64,000 nucleotides of DNA, from positions 4,689,001 through 4,753,000 of the forward strand of contig JAVHKY010000030.1 of the NCBI GenBank assembly GCA_035079385.1, written 5' to 3'. The first letter of the stretch is position 1. Every line of letters starts with the position of its first letter. Of the stretch, positions 36,826 through 49,299 are shown in pieces. The stretch comes from Aspidiotus rigidus. Its lineage: Eukaryota > Arthropoda > Insecta > Hemiptera > Diaspididae. The notes beneath the pieces are model-generated. The model did not search any database, had not been told where the DNA came from, and was given only the letters and a program-made list of their open reading frames with translations. A program made the position numbers and the translations under genes.

Positions 36826-36939
36826 GTTCTGGCGTAGCCAAATAAATAAAGATAATGTTTCATGTCTGTCATAGTTGAAAATATAAGTCTAGTATGCAAT
36901 ATCAAATAATTTAGTGTTGTGAGGTCTTGACCTAGTGCT

Positions 36940-37340
36940 TATGGGGAGCTCACTCGCTCCGCTCGTTCGCCCATTTCTTCGTCTAGGATAATTCTAGTTT
37001 AGAATGTATAAGTGTAGTTTAGAATATGTATTTAAAGCTAATAGCTTTCTCCCAAGCTTGTAGAATAAAAGCAGCCTAGACCTAGTATGAAGCTAATATA
37101 GAGGAGGTTTGGACCTGGTACAAGCCCAGTATAAAATTTCAAATAGTAGTATAGCTTAGCTATGTACTAGGCCAGTATACTGTATACTAGGAATGAGGCC
37201 TAGTATACTAAGCTAGTGTACTGTATATTAGGTCAAAGTTTCACAGCCCTTCTTAGATGGGAGGCTCAATCGCTCCGCTCGTTAGCCCCCTTCTTTGTCT
37301 AGTACAAGTCTAGTCTAGAGCTAGTATAAGCCTATAGTAT
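36940..37340. repeat. Duplicated TCGCTCCGCTCGTT motif and degenerate CTAGTATA repeats
   Basis: GGGAGCTCACTCGCTCCGCT..CGTTCGCCCATTTCTTCGTCTAG (36942-36985) recurs about 318 bp later as GGGAGGCTCAATCGCTCCGC..TCGTTAGCCCCCTTCTTTGTCTAG. Between and after are many diverged CCTAGTATA, AGTATACTAGG and CTAGTCTAG words. No coding content. Confidence 0.5.
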
Positions 37341-37869
37341 ACCAGTAGTTCACTGCATAGGTCAAAAAGAAATCTTGCACGCACGCACGCACATTCTTCC
37401 AAAATTAGGGTAGGGCTCAGAGAAAAAAACATTTCAAGTCCCAAGGTCATCTGTACGCACGCACACACGCGCATGCAAATGTTGAAATTAAGGTAGGGTC
37501 AGAGCAAAGACATGAAACATGTCAAAAAACTTAATAGAATAGGTTCCCTGTTGGAACGAGTTCCCTATCTAAGAATTTTAAGCCATCTACTCCCTTCTTG
37601 GTATTGATTTAGCTAGATGGAATTTTTGAATTGGAAAAAAATTGAGTATGTGGAATGATTACATAAAATTTCTTCTCCATTGCATATCTGACGTTCTTCC
37701 CCTTCTCAGCAATCTCCGGAGATGCTTCCAAGAAATCTTTCTTCTCGTAGAATCTTTAGAATGATTTAAAACTTTCGAAATATTCTTCTATTGAGCTTGT
37801 TCAATAATATCACTCGCAAGAAAGTACGAAGTTTTTTTTTCTTTTTTATCACATACGAATTTAACAAGA

Positions 37870-37995
37870 TATAAAACGATTACAACGAATTAAAAGAACA
37901 ATACACAAACTTCCGACGAATACGGCTAATAAAACGAATTAAAAGAAACAGTAGACAAACTTCCGACGAATACGGCTAAATACAACGAACTAACT
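37870..37995 (+). repeat. Two-copy tandem duplication, about 50 bp
   Basis: AACGAATTAAAAGAA-CA followed by CAAACTTCCGACGAATACGG occurs twice in succession with a few differences, then begins a third time (ACAACGAACTAA). Confidence 0.7.
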
Positions 37996-39130
37996 GATTA
38001 CACGCAACATTTTCAATGGAATAGATAAATAGATAAGAAGCTGCAGTAGTAACGAGCTTATCACATGTTGAGGATTATTTGAAACAGAGCTTGTGGGAAA
38101 TCTGAGAGTAGGTTGGCTATTTTTTTCTTCCCTGTATCTTTCTCGCAGTATGATTGTAGAAATTTGAATTCGAAAAACGAATTCGAGGTTTATTCGTGTT
38201 GATTGTGCTTTTAGATTTTATAATTTGTGCAATTACCTTGAACTGAAGGCATATAAAGGACGTATCTTACATATTCGCGATCTTTTCGTCCCCTTCGACA
38301 ATTGGAGTGGAAAAGCACCTGCAGAATCTGGTACAAACGTAACACAAATACTCGAAATTTGATCGAGAGGTGTGAGAACGTGGGACCCATTTTTTTGATG
38401 CCTTATAATTTTACTATCGATTAGATCAACATCCTGTCCAATTCATCATTTTTTTTCCTTTTCTTTTTGGCGCTTGAATATTTAACTTCGAGAATCATTC
38501 ATACGCCTGAAAAACCTTCGCACACGCGCCTACCCACTTTCCAACTTTCGATCAATCTTTCTTCTCAGTTCATATTCTACGTTCTACGCGTCGAAGTGTA
38601 CGATCAATTTACATTCACGTACACGCATGCGGTCGTTCCGTAATGTTGATAATGCTGTATGAAAATCTTTCAGACTCCTCGGTGCAGCCTGATATGATGA
38701 ATCACCTTCTGCGAATGATGCGGGGGGAGGGGAGAGAAAAGAACGGTGTCCCTTCCGGGCTTAAGAAAAAAATGAACGCTAGCCAACGCAATAATATGGC
38801 GTACGAAGTCGAATAAAAACCTTTGCATATTAAATATGTCGGTCTGTTCGCCTCAAAAGTTTGCTCGTTTTCTACAACGAGTTGTCAGAAATGAAGACAA
38901 TTTTTCATAACTCTTAACCGTGTGTGTAATCATTTTCGTGAGGAACACGAAAACTGTCAACGTATGCGCCGACGAACGTGATAATATTTCTCTTGTACAT
39001 TATTTTGCGACGAAAGTGTAGACAAAACAGGCGGTGATTTTTCTTCGGCTGAGCTACGGCGGCATCGCGATCCACGACGCGTACAGTCCGTTACGGTTTC
39101 GTGAGAAAATAATGGTCGTCGCGCGACAGA
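37996..39130. other. No gene seen
   Basis: AT-rich then locally CpG-richer (39000-39130). No exon could be supported. Confidence 0.4.
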
Positions 39131-39135
39131 GTATT

Positions 39136-39930
39136 GTAGTGTGAATTTGCAGAAAGGCGAATCTAACGAGTGACGATGAACGGAAGTAATTTATTCTTCA
39201 TAAGAAAACTCGACAAACGAAAGTTGTAATAAGTTACAAAACTTCCTGCGTCGCTAGATCGAAAAGCGTTTTGCCGACACGCTTGAACAATACGTTGTAG
39301 CGTCTCAACCCTCCGCCCCTTATCGGAAGGGCCTTTCCGCTCAGTAGAGGGATCACAGCTAAGACAGTCTATACAGGGATGCCACCTACATTTTTTCCAA
39401 CAAGAGGAGGACAAATGAGGAAACCTAATAATGGAAAGAAATGGCCAAGCCAAACAAAGTTTAGTGACCTCCACCGAACGGAAATCTACATAACACGCTT
39501 TAAGGAGAGCAAAAGGTGCGTGAGGGGAAAGAGTTCCACTCTCCCGAGTCGAATTTGAAGGGCATATTCGACAGACCTAAGCAATAAACATGAAGAAATC
39601 GAAGAAAAGATTCAGACGTATCTGGATTCGCGCTGCGAGTACGAAATAATAACCATGACACACGAATGCGAGAGGACACATACAACTATATTAAAATAGA
39701 CAGTAAAAACATAGCACATACGAGAGAAGGCTTTAAGGTAAGCAAATACATCGAATAATTTTAGTACATCAAGACTAGACAATCGAAATGAGAATGGGCA
39801 CGTTGACCATTCGTAATAAAATTTAGAGCCTATAAGCTAATCGGTATTCTGGCCGAGGACTCAGGTTTTCTCTAACCAAGAACATGTTTGATTGATAATA
39901 AAGTCGATACCCACGGTGGGCGTGACAACT
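39136..39930 (+). mobile_element. Possible solo LTR / 5' LTR with adjoining primer-binding site
   Basis: The segment starts TGTAGTGTGAA and could end ..GGTGGGCGTGACA, followed at once by ACTGGAGTTTGGGGACAATC. A TGG plus ~15 nt after a TG..CA unit is where a tRNA primer-binding site sits. AATAAA is present shortly before the end. No second LTR and no clear gag-pol were found, so this is a tentative reading of boundary features only. Confidence 0.2.
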
Positions 39931-39934
39931 GGAG

Positions 39935-41415
39935 TTTGGGGACAATCCCAAAATAAAAGAGGTCTCACACGGCAATGGCCTATGTGGAGCAACATAAAAT
40001 AAAACAAAGATAACTCGCTGGACCTATCGTCATTAAGCGAAGTTCATCATAAAATAAAAGAAATCGTCTGTTGGTGTCGGAGCTTGTCGATCCACCAAAA
40101 CAGGAAAAATAAAAGAGGGAGCCGCTCCAGTGCACCCCAACCAAGCTTAATACCCGTGGAAAGTAAATAAGTAAAACAATACAAGGAAGAAAAAGGCAAT
40201 TATCAGCAATCGGTAAAAACAACACGGAATATCAAAACAGGGTTAAGCGACTCATTATATAAAACTAAGTTGTCAGCGAGAAAACCCTTTCCCCCGACAA
40301 TCAAAACACTTCAAAGTGCTAAAAGGCTATTTTTGAAGCCACGAAAAGAGGATACGTTGACTACGTATCGAAACACAAATAAAATTTACGTACCTTGCAT
40401 CCTTCCTGCAATGCGCATTACGAGTCCGGATCAGTCTAAAGCTAAGAACGAGAAAATTAACGTAATAACACATAAACATTATGGGGTTAATAATAAAGCA
40501 ATTCTGCTAATAAAAATATAAGGCGGCGATGACAAATAGATTGATCTTCCTCCGGAGGTTGGTCCTTGGGAAAATCATGGTTTGATCGGCGACAAGAATG
40601 GTGACGTGCCCTCATGGCCTTGAAGGTTTCGGCCGGCACATTCTCGGAGCCCGGGCATTGTGGGTTGGCGGATATCACTTGCTTACAGCAAGACGCATGG
40701 CTGTTCGGGGCTCGACTTTCCGCTCACGAAGTATTACGGACGCATGGGTCGCGTCAAGACGGAACAAAGAGACACAACTTTGCGATAACAAAGAAGAACA
40801 ACGAGCGCGTATCCGCACGAAGACGGACGCGGTGTGCTCACGATTACATAGCACATGCGAGTAGAGTATACGGCTCGAACGTCACATCTTAAAAGAAAAG
40901 TTTCGCACACAGAGGGTTTGCCGAAAAGAAAATATTAAACCTAAATCCTGCGATATTGCAGGATCGCGAAAAAGGAGGCCTCGCGGCCGTTCACGGAGAA
41001 ATTACATAATACGGAGTGCAGTCGATGAGAAAGAAGAAAAACGAACTCTCGATCGGAACCAGTCCAACACTCACTGTTTAGACATTCACTGTTCGAGGTT
41101 AACTAACTACAACGGAGAATTCTCGAAAGACCGTCGTCGAAAACTACCACTAAGGTACTCTGGATCACGTGGTACGACAAAAAAAAAAGATCGACCCGGT
41201 CGTAAAAGAATGAGGATACGTTTTTGAAACACTGTATTGATATCGAGGAAGAAGGGTAGGAAGTATATTTTACGACTTCGGAGAGAGGCTATACTGAGAA
41301 CGTCACACAACCAAAAATACTTTTCAACGAGAAAGTAATACAATACAAAGGAAGAGTGGTTCATACATGGAAACCTGTTCGAAGGGTAGTTGACGCTATT
41401 TCAACCATCCTCGAC

Positions 41416-41453
<38 letters not shown>

Positions 41454-42650
41454 GTATCGTATATTTCCCGAATCGAAGATTTGTGACGCTACAACGTCAT
41501 GTTTTTCGCAGCCATATTTTCCGTATCCTGCTCGCTAATTAGTAATTTCGCTAAAGCGGGAAACTAAAATGTCGAACCAGGAAACCGTGTACTTGCGGTA
41601 GTCTTCTCAAATCTGCGAACAATTTTCGTCTGGGATTCGATACTTGTTTAGAAACTCATTACCTTCTACGGATGGCAGAAAAGCGCAGAATGTTGGCATG
41701 TTTTACCTCAACACGCTCGTTTTTGGCGCACCTTTAATAGAGAATGCGAATTTTGATGTATTAATATATAGGCTTCGCTCATGCACTGTTCGTGTTTTAT
41801 AGGATCTGCCCGCGAGCGACTACTCTTCTCAAATGAAGATGATAATTTGTAGCCAATCTGAGGGAAGAGAATTCTAAAAATGATGTAAAATTGTTTTTTT
41901 TGCCAAGAAGTTTACTTCCGATGAGGTCACCTTTCGATTCCAAAGGAAGACTCGTCATATTGAAATATTACTGTTACGTCTCAGCCTACAAGTTGGCAAC
42001 ATGATCGAGACGTTAATATTTTCCAAATATGCATTCTGGTAGAGAGTAATGAGGTGAGGACTCCAGATGAAAAAAGTTGGGCTTATTAATATTGTCAAAT
42101 TAACGGTATTAGTATTCGGAATAAGAACGGGGGAAGATGAGATGAGTGTGGACAATTTTCCGACTGTAATCGGTTTTCTGAATGAGGAGGATTAGGAGGC
42201 TGATTCATTATCATTGATAGTTCGTTTTACGGGTCTGGTCTTTCAGGAACGACGTTCTAGAAGCAGGAAACGGGGTAGAAGTTATCATCAAAGCTAGTAT
42301 TGATAAATTTAGAGAGATGACGTTAATAATAATGGAAGTGGACTGATAATCTGCTGAGTAAGAAAATGAGTGGTGGAACTTCTTATGTAAAAATCTCAAG
42401 GTCGGTGAGTGATAGCTGGGAGAGACTAGAATAGAGATGATGAATATGAATAATGGAGCAGAGATTTTAAACACGAAAAAGTACATGTGATATCTTCAAT
42501 GTAGGTCGGTAGTGAAGTACTTGTCTTTCAGCAGGAAATACCAAAGCAGAGGTTATGCATGTTCATTGGGGACGCATAGAACGCGGTAATGAAAATATGT
42601 CATAATGTTGATTTTTTTTTTTTTTTTTTATTTTTGTAGAAATTTTTTGT
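39935..42650. other. No gene assigned; (GA)n at 41421-41449
   Basis: The region is more GC-rich than average at 40500-41100, with overlapping frames on both strands (40487-40892) but no domain I recognise. It may be LTR-element internal sequence if the LTR at 39136 is real. A (GA)n microsatellite lies at 41421-41449. The minus-strand frames at 41955-42486 could be LINE-derived, but no endonuclease motif is clear. Confidence 0.3.
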
Positions 42651-42739
42651 GAGGACGTGGAATATTGAATAAAGGATGGCGTTATATACCGGCACTCCCT
42701 AAGAAGGGTTCCGTCATAATTCACGAAAAATTCACGGTG

Positions 42740-43130
42740 CTCCACAGTCTAGACACACCTCTACCTCACGGGGAGGCAGCAGCATTCTGCAGATATTACA
42801 CCAGACTCGAATTCTTCAATTGCGGAGGCGCAGACGGGGCAATGATGAATAGACCGGCGCTGTCGTTTCTTTGGACGTGGTACTGCCGCAGTCGCCTGAC
42901 CTTTCCTTCTCTAACGAGGCTCTCCTGGCACTTCCCTATCAGCAGAACTTCTATTAAAAGAGCACAGCTGTGGCTGAGAACGCTTAGGGCAACCTCGTGC
43001 TTTCACTTTTGGCCGGAATCTTAGATCATGAAACTTCCCTGCGACCTCAGAACCAACAACTACTTCTTCATCACGTGGTTTAAGAAGAGGCTCCTCACGC
43101 GACTCCTGACTCATCTCTTGCTTCTTCAAT
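42740..43130 (-). mobile_element. Transposable-element protein tail with basic KARGCPK motif and zinc-finger remnant
   Basis: The minus frame from 43129 reads FHDLRFRPKVKARGCPKRSQ near its C-terminus. This resembles the xLxFPPKVKARGRPKG tail found after the SWIM finger in repetitive animal transposon proteins. After a stop or frameshift, the sequence near 42850 gives CPVCASAIEEFESG, possibly the first half of a following zinc finger. It is GC-rich against AT-rich flanks. No catalytic domain is present. Confidence 0.35.
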
Positions 43131-44340
43131 CTCCGTATGTTCAGATCGCGAGCTAGCAGATAGAAAACTAGATTCGTGTCAACTCGGCTTAAAAAAGTAC
43201 AGTACCGGTACAGTACCGGTGTGTAATCACTTGGTTAAATAAAATATCCCTGTTAATTTCTCCTGCTTGTCGTTCTGATTAAATTAATTTTTACGTCTCG
43301 AAGAAAGCTTATGTTCGCGTTAAATTTGTCGAAATTATCAATTCTAAAGCAGAATTTCAACCATACGCATTGTCGATCGAATTAATATCGTAATTTCGAA
43401 CACTTTGTGCTCTGCTGTTTGCTTTCTACGGATTTCAAATCAATAGGCAGGATCATTAATTTTATTAACTTACTAAGCTCAAGAATGGATAACGATAGGT
43501 GCTGATAAATATCGCTGTAATGATGTCAGACTCAAGATGAACGCTAAAAGGCTTATCAATTTAGCTCTTACGCGACTACACAACGGATAAATACGATTGA
43601 CCTGTAATCTGCTTCACGACTTCTACAGACTGATGATATTTTTTATATCGGTAGATATTTTAGATACTTGTAAGCCGTATTAATGATACGACATTAATTA
43701 TTTCCATTCGTGCGCTCGAAGTGTCGCGGAAGGGTTCATTCATCTTGTCGAATTCAGAAGTTGTACGTAATAGAACGGAATTTTATGTCTTTTCTTCCTT
43801 CTCTCGCACTTCAGCGAGAACGAAACGCGCGAATTGTGACTGACCTGTACACGAATAGTGTTATCAAAACTTTTGTATTTTCCTCCGTATCTTGAGGTAG
43901 AACTCGAATTTCGAAATCAATTTTGGATTAACGCATCGGAGACGGATTCTAAAGAGAGGGGGAAAGTTATGAAAAATATACGTAAAAGCAAGAGAAGATC
44001 GCATAATTCTGCTCTTTTCCACCTCACCCCCCTCATTTGAAGAAGAACGTCGGACGGTGCTTTTACAAAAAGTGCGTTGACGGAATTAATTGTTTGCTGG
44101 AATATTCCAGTTTAAATTTCATTTCCTCTCTAGAGCTATTGCTGGTGTATAGAGTTGCGTTGACCTTTTCCAACCTCGAAGATGAGACTTGTGACTTTCT
44201 AAAGTCTCATATGGTTTCTCAAAAATTGAAAGAACTCTGCTTCAATTGGTTTTTAAAATTTCACTAATTTTCGTGATGATAATTCCTTTAGCGTCACGAA
44301 ACAGGGCATTTCTTAATGAAATTGAACTGCGTGGCCAAAT
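43131..44340. other. No gene seen
   Basis: AT-rich DNA. The frames at 43710-44267 show no recognisable domain or splice pattern. Confidence 0.4.
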
Positions 44341-44354
44341 TAATTCCTAATTGT

Positions 44355-44472
44355 ACCATCCGCCCACCTATTTACAGAACAATGAAAAAAAGTAGACAAA
44401 TACAGTAATACCATCCGCCCACCTCTTTACAGAACAGAGAGAAAAGAAATAGACAAACGTAGACTAGTAATA
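44355..44472 (+). repeat. Two-copy tandem duplication, about 57 bp
   Basis: TACCATCCGCCCACCT.TTTACAGAACA..AGTAGACAAA is repeated directly (about 44356 and 44411), with the second copy carrying small insertions. Confidence 0.7.
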
Positions 44473-44912
44473 CCTAGTTATGTTAGAACAGGCTCAAATT
44501 CTGATAAAAATAGACAGATCTATCGTACGGTAGGTACTTGCAAATAGACAAAGACGAACAGTATTCTTTCGTCTTTCGTAAAACACGACCATAGAAATAT
44601 TGAACAAACAAAGCATTTGCACTGATTGATAACTGATAGGTGAAGTGAAGAGGTTATCTTTCTTATTTGTTAATTATATACCAAAAGATAGCATGTTTAT
44701 TAATTTTTTTGCGTTTTCTTCAAATTGTGGCCTTTTGGCCACACAACTCTTACTTAAAAAGTGCCCTGTCACGAAAGGAAATGAAAATTTTCGCGTATCG
44801 TTTTGATATTCGGGACACGTCCGCCTGTATCGAGATTATAGCTGTGAGCTTCAGTTGAAGGATGCTGAATGGGAAATAGATCAGGAGGGCAGAGGAAGTT
44901 TGTATATCGTAA

Positions 44913-45192
44913 AATCTCGCCCGAGCGAGAATGAAACTCGTGACTTCACGTTCTAATGACAAGTGAGATACCCACTAAGCTGCTAGGCCTTAAGGCTAGA
45001 TCGTCATAATTCGCCCTCGGATGGAAATTCCAAGCGGTACAAAAACCACTGTACTGTATCGTTCGCCGTTTCGAGCCTAAATCAATGAACGAGAAATATG
45101 ACGATCTAATCTTAGGTCCTGGTATGGTAGCATGGCGGGTATCGCAATGATCAATAAAACGGGAAGTCGCGGGTTCGATTCTCGCTCGGGCT
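44913..45192. mobile_element. Palindromic pair of tRNA-derived SINE heads
   Basis: The right arm (45095-45192, plus) reads ATGACGATCTAATCTTAGGTCC, then a tRNA-like block: an A-box-like GGTAGCATGGCGGGTA and a full T-arm/B-box GCGGGTTCGATTCTCGC. The left arm (44913-45010) is its imperfect reverse complement, with TAGCAGCTTAGTGGGTATC and GAGTTTCATTCTCGCTCGGGC on the minus strand. The two arms share the AGATCGTCATA block upstream of each tRNA-like head and are separated by about 84 bp. The acceptor stem does not pair, so neither is a working tRNA. Confidence 0.6.
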
Positions 45193-45440
45193 ATAGGGGA
45201 TCTTTTCGTAATACTTCCTCTTCTTTCCTTATCTTTATTTCAATGAATTCTATTTCGAAATTAGATAAAATTACCAGGACTTCAACTCATTCTTTGAAAT
45301 TTCTCATGATGCAACTATGGCTAGGTTCTAGTCTTGTAAGGGAAAAAACGGCCTTGGTCACAAAATGTTCCAAATGAGCGTTCGTATGTTGTCCCCCACA
45401 AGAAAACTTGAAATCCACAAAATTAGAGTGATCCGCACGT

Positions 45441-45990
45441 CCATATGGGCTGCAGATCCGATCCGTTTTTAGGCCTAAAAACCAAATGGCTGTATGTATC
45501 TCCGGCAGCGATGAAACCGGGAGACGTTATACGAAAATTTTTGCGCATTCTGTCGCCTCAATCAAACACGGGAGCGATCGCCATAGATAGAAGACCATCC
45601 TCTCCTTGAATTGCCTTGCTCATAAATGCCAATTTTTGAAATATCGTCCTCTTATCTTGGAGAAGGAAAAGGGGTATTCTTCCAACTCGTGCAAGTACAC
45701 GGCTCCCAGTAATAAAGTTTGTACCACGCGGTGTATTGCGGTAGCAGTCATAGCTTACCCCGCCATCGATGGAAAAAATAATAGAAATTCACCGAATATC
45801 GATTCAGAGCGTTTCAACTCACTGAGAACTATGGTATTGGAGTATGTCATACTTGAAGAAATGGCACATTAAAATGAATAAATATTCCCAGGTCTCACCT
45901 CCCGATTTTCTTTGTTAAATGAGCTTGGAATTTGCTTGAGGTACATTCATTTAGTTTTTAGGCCCAAAAATGTCTTTGCAGCCCGTATGG
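45441..45990. mobile_element. MITE-like element with inverted termini of about 45 bp
   Basis: The left end is CCATATGGGCTGCAGATCCG then TTTTTAGGCCTAAAAACCAAAT. The right end, reversed, is CCATACGGGCTGCAAAGACA then TTTTTGGGCCTAAAAACTAAAT. The 450-bp interior has no transposase; the 45606-45872 frame in it has no domain. The two ends match at roughly four of five positions. Confidence 0.6.
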
Positions 45991-47143
45991 GTCAACGAAA
46001 AGGTCCAGTTTTTTGGATCTCGAATTTTCTCATATGGGATAGGTAATATTTCAGCGTACATTCGAAACATTGTGCTTTTAAGGTCGTTTTCTCTCTTACC
46101 CAGCCAGAGCCTTTGTAGAAAGACTTTTCGTTAATCATTTCGAAGATTAAATTTTTTCAGGCTCCCCATGCTTGGAAGTATTATGGGTGGTAGCCCGGAA
46201 ATAGAAATTCAACTTCCAACTCATTATGCAATTTCTGTTGCGTGCTAATGAATTGTGTGATTTATATTGTGATAATATTGGATTATAATGAAGGTAGGGA
46301 AACAAAATTTTATAATTATCATTCTATATTTTTACAAAGTCGCGAATTATGTCAACCTGAAAAGATCTCGACAATTGCGGAAGCGTTGCTTCATCATCAC
46401 GCAACGACAAAAATGTCAACCGGAAGGAAGATACGGGAGTTGGTATTATAAAATTTTTCTTTTCCTTTCCTACGATGGTAGTTTGCTTTTGTACTGAGGC
46501 TCCAAGTTCCGTATACCTACGCAGAAAGTAACTGCCAGAAAACGTAGCTTACTCGTGAAAGGTGTTGTATATACAGTATTTGTATAGACTTCGTTACCAA
46601 GGTGGAGTTTATCCTCTCTTCTTTTCCGCTTATAAAAGTTAGGAGAATGAAAGAAATGATATAGTGTATACTATAGGTCCTCTAGTACAGCATAATATAC
46701 CGCTAAGAAGAGTCGCAAGTGTCGCTTTACTCGGTAAATGCGAAATAACACCCTCTCGGTAGTCATGCGATAGAATTGTGTAATTTTATTTGATTTGAAG
46801 TGTGTTTTTTTCATTTCCTGGTTTTTTCTTCCGAAAGTATATTATCTACACGGTTTTTTGTATACATGCGCTCGTCGTAAATTCAATTCACAATTATTTA
46901 ACGTGAATAATACGCGGTTTAGATAGACTAGGGTAAAAAGACGGAATAAATAGTTTCTTTGACTACAGGTGTTTGGATGAGTGTTGTTCTTCTGAGTACA
47001 CAAAATTCGAATTTACGTAATTCTCCTAAATCATAATCCTGTCTGAGGATTTGCGCGTTCCTCATCCACTCCCAGAGAAGTAATTATTGGATTTACTATT
47101 CCATTTACTTCTTAAATTGAGCTCATTATTATAGTCGAAGAAA

Positions 47144-47174
<31 letters not shown>

Positions 47175-47625
47175 GTTCTCCTGCATGTGATGAATTGAAG
47201 TATTGAGCGCAGTATTTGATTTCATATAATCTTGAATTTCTCGCCTCTTTCCTTGACTTTCGGGAAAATTGTACTTTGACAGAGCCTTTGAACATGAAGA
47301 AAGTCTCCAGAATCGATCACATCTTCTCTGTCTCAATCTTTTCTCATCTTGCCGTAGAACTAGGGTCTTTCCCTCGTAGGTTCCGTCAATTTTTACTGTT
47401 TCTTCCTTGGTCATCTCTTCTCTTCACCATCGCTCCGAAAAAAACAGCAGATCCCTCGATTTTCATACAAGCCTACCCTCTTAAAACATCTCTATCTCAA
47501 ACAAACTTCGTAATCCTCGTAAATGAATGAAGAAAAAACTAAAATTTCATCTCGAAACAGAAAAAAAAGAGGCTACCTATTATTCAATTATAATTCAAGG
47601 AATAATTTCGTATTATAAACAAGAA
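45991..47625. other. No gene seen
   Basis: AT-rich DNA with a T-run of about 26 at 47149-47174. The 46242-46497 and 47062-47530 frames have no domain. Confidence 0.4.
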
Positions 47626-47629
47626 TTGT

Positions 47630-48019
47630 TTAAACGACAATTTCATCATTTACATCGATGAACATGATTATCATTTTATTTTCCACGTCACCAAGACGCA
47701 AATACAAACTGTAGGGTAGGGTTGGACATTCGAATCCAGGAAGATCTGAGGCCTCATTGGTAGAGTCTACGATATGATAAATCTCCGTTTTCACCAAGGC
47801 GAAATCTAACGTCAAATGTTTGAATTTCCTCTGCGCGGCTATACAAAATTTCCAACTTGTATCGTTGTTCAGGGAGAAAAGGGCATGCTGTTCCATTTCC
47901 TTTCGAACTTCCTGCGTTAACTGAGCTACATATGAGAATAAATACAGCGTATTCAATTCAAATACGTACAGGTGAACTGGTACATTTCTCAGAGTTTGTG
48001 TAAGAAGATACGGTCCGAG
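47630..48019 (-). CDS. Terminal exon of a putative secreted-protein paralogue
   Basis: After an acceptor (GACGACAG at about 48027-48020) the minus frame is open for 129 codons to a TAA ending at 47630. The product reads VPVHLYVFELNTLYLF, TSWKFCIAAQRKFKHL and ECPTLPYSLYLRLGDVENKM. It aligns with the terminal exon of the gene at 49754-50421: W-K-x-C before a charged stretch, and CPTLPxxLYLRLGDVE against CPTIPEVYLKIGNSED, with the stop at a similar distance. No signal-peptide exon is found where the paralogue has one, because LINE sequence begins at about 48100. The gene may therefore be broken, or its first exon may lie beyond the insertions. Function unknown. The open frame and paralogue match make coding origin likely. 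Confidence 0.5.
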   Translation of the reverse strand, partial: LGPYLLTQTLRNVPVHLYVFELNTLYLFSYVAQLTQEVRKEMEQHALFSLNNDTSWKFCIAAQRKFKHLTLDFALVKTEIYHIVDSTNEASDLPGFECPTLPYSLYLRLGDVENKMIIMFIDVNDEIVV

Positions 48020-48099
48020 CTGTCGTCAATTATTTTAAAATTTTGTTCTTTGCGTAGAGTTGGAGAAACCTCTTCAACTTTCGGTCACATGTTTATATA

Positions 48100-48960
48100 A
48101 GGTCGATTTGGGTAGGCTGACCTTGTTGCTGAGGTGGAGACCAAGGTGAGCCAGGTGCTAGAGGCTTTGACCCATTGGATTAATCTTGGCAGTTGACAAG
48201 ATGGAGAGCATCGTCTTCAAGACCCGTCGGAAGTTTATTCCACTTACCTTTCTCATGCAAAGTGTGGGCAAAGATTAAGAAGATACTAAAACACCAAGGG
48301 TTCTGGTTCGACAGCAAGGCCACCGTTTTGAGAAAGTGACGGAGAAAGTTTCTCGGGTGTTGACACGTTTCTTCCACCGAATATGGTACCAAGGAGGACC
48401 AAAAGAAGCTATAAGAAGACACCAATGGAGCCCCAGTGTGAGTCGACTTCACAATGATTGAGTACAGAAGAAGAGACACGAAGAGCTGCACTCAAAAATG
48501 GGACAGTGCCCACTGCACTGTGTCGACGAACGCTTTTCGCGTATAGTCACGGACACCGTCAATTGATCTGCTGGCAGAAGAGCGAGCAGTGGTGTTCGAG
48601 GCAACGGAGAAGACGAGGACCGTCCGAAAAGCCTTGCGGGTCAAGCAGGAGGCCAGGCGCTCCTTGCTCGCCAAGTGGGAAGAGTGACTCGTCCAGACTG
48701 AAAAGAGCGAGTGGACCCGCGTGTTAATACGTGATCTTGACAAAGGAATGGACCGAGAGCGTGGCCAGCTGAACTTTCATCACACAAAAATGACGAGAAG
48801 CTGTGGGTGTTTCAACAAGTACCTACACGAAAAAGGGAAAGTTGGGCAACAGTCGTACACTGTGATCAAGAGCGGGATGATGGACAATAGCACACCTTCG
48901 CTGAGTGTGAGGCGTGAAAACGAGAGCGGGGTGAGCTAAAACGGTCTAAGAACTCGCCAT
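48100..48960 (+). mobile_element. Decayed R1-clade LINE (RT thumb to C-terminal CCHC region)
   Basis: Across shifting frames the plus strand reads ADLVAEVETKVSQVLEALTH (about 48117-48175) and LAVDKMESIVFKTRRKF (48185-48235). Next are a FEKVTEKVSRVLTRFFHRIW..GGPKEAIRRHQW segment (about 48330-48430) and LIRDLDKGMDRERGQLNFHH followed by CGCFNKYLHEKGK (48724-48840). The LAVDKxES and RFFxxxGGPxEAxRR patterns mark the RT thumb region of R1-clade elements, and the last block matches the copy at 34479-35168. Several stops show decay. The 122-bp 3' module of the other copy is not present here; sequence to 49300 may be remnant 3' UTR. Confidence 0.75.
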
Positions 48961-49299
48961 AAGTAACCTGGTTCTATGCATGCTCATAACAACGCGGATC
49001 TCCATTTACCGCTAGGGTAATGAAGAAAAAAATGAACGCAGAAGGAGCGCGGCAGATGTAGGGTCACGTTATGGCCTCGCACATCTACTTGTACTATGTA
49101 TGTCCTATTCTGCTGCTACTGAAACCACCAATACCACCACAAGCGGAGTGTTAAGAGAGAGCGCCAACAAAAAAAAGCACAAAACAGAACGCGAATCAAA
49201 AGAAGAAGAGAGGGAGGAATAAATCCATGTCTGAGAAGCCACGCGTGCATCCGTGGCACAGGACTACCTGAATTCCAGGTTGAGTGTTGAGCGCTCCCT

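Noticed and set aside
40487..40892. Gag-like or zinc-knuckle protein
   Set aside because: No CxxCxxxHxxxxC motif could be found in any frame; only composition is suggestive.
45118..45192. Functional tRNA gene
   Set aside because: The T-arm is intact but the acceptor stem does not pair and the anticodon region is not a 7-base loop on a 5-bp stem; a mirrored copy lies beside it, so it is called SINE-derived.
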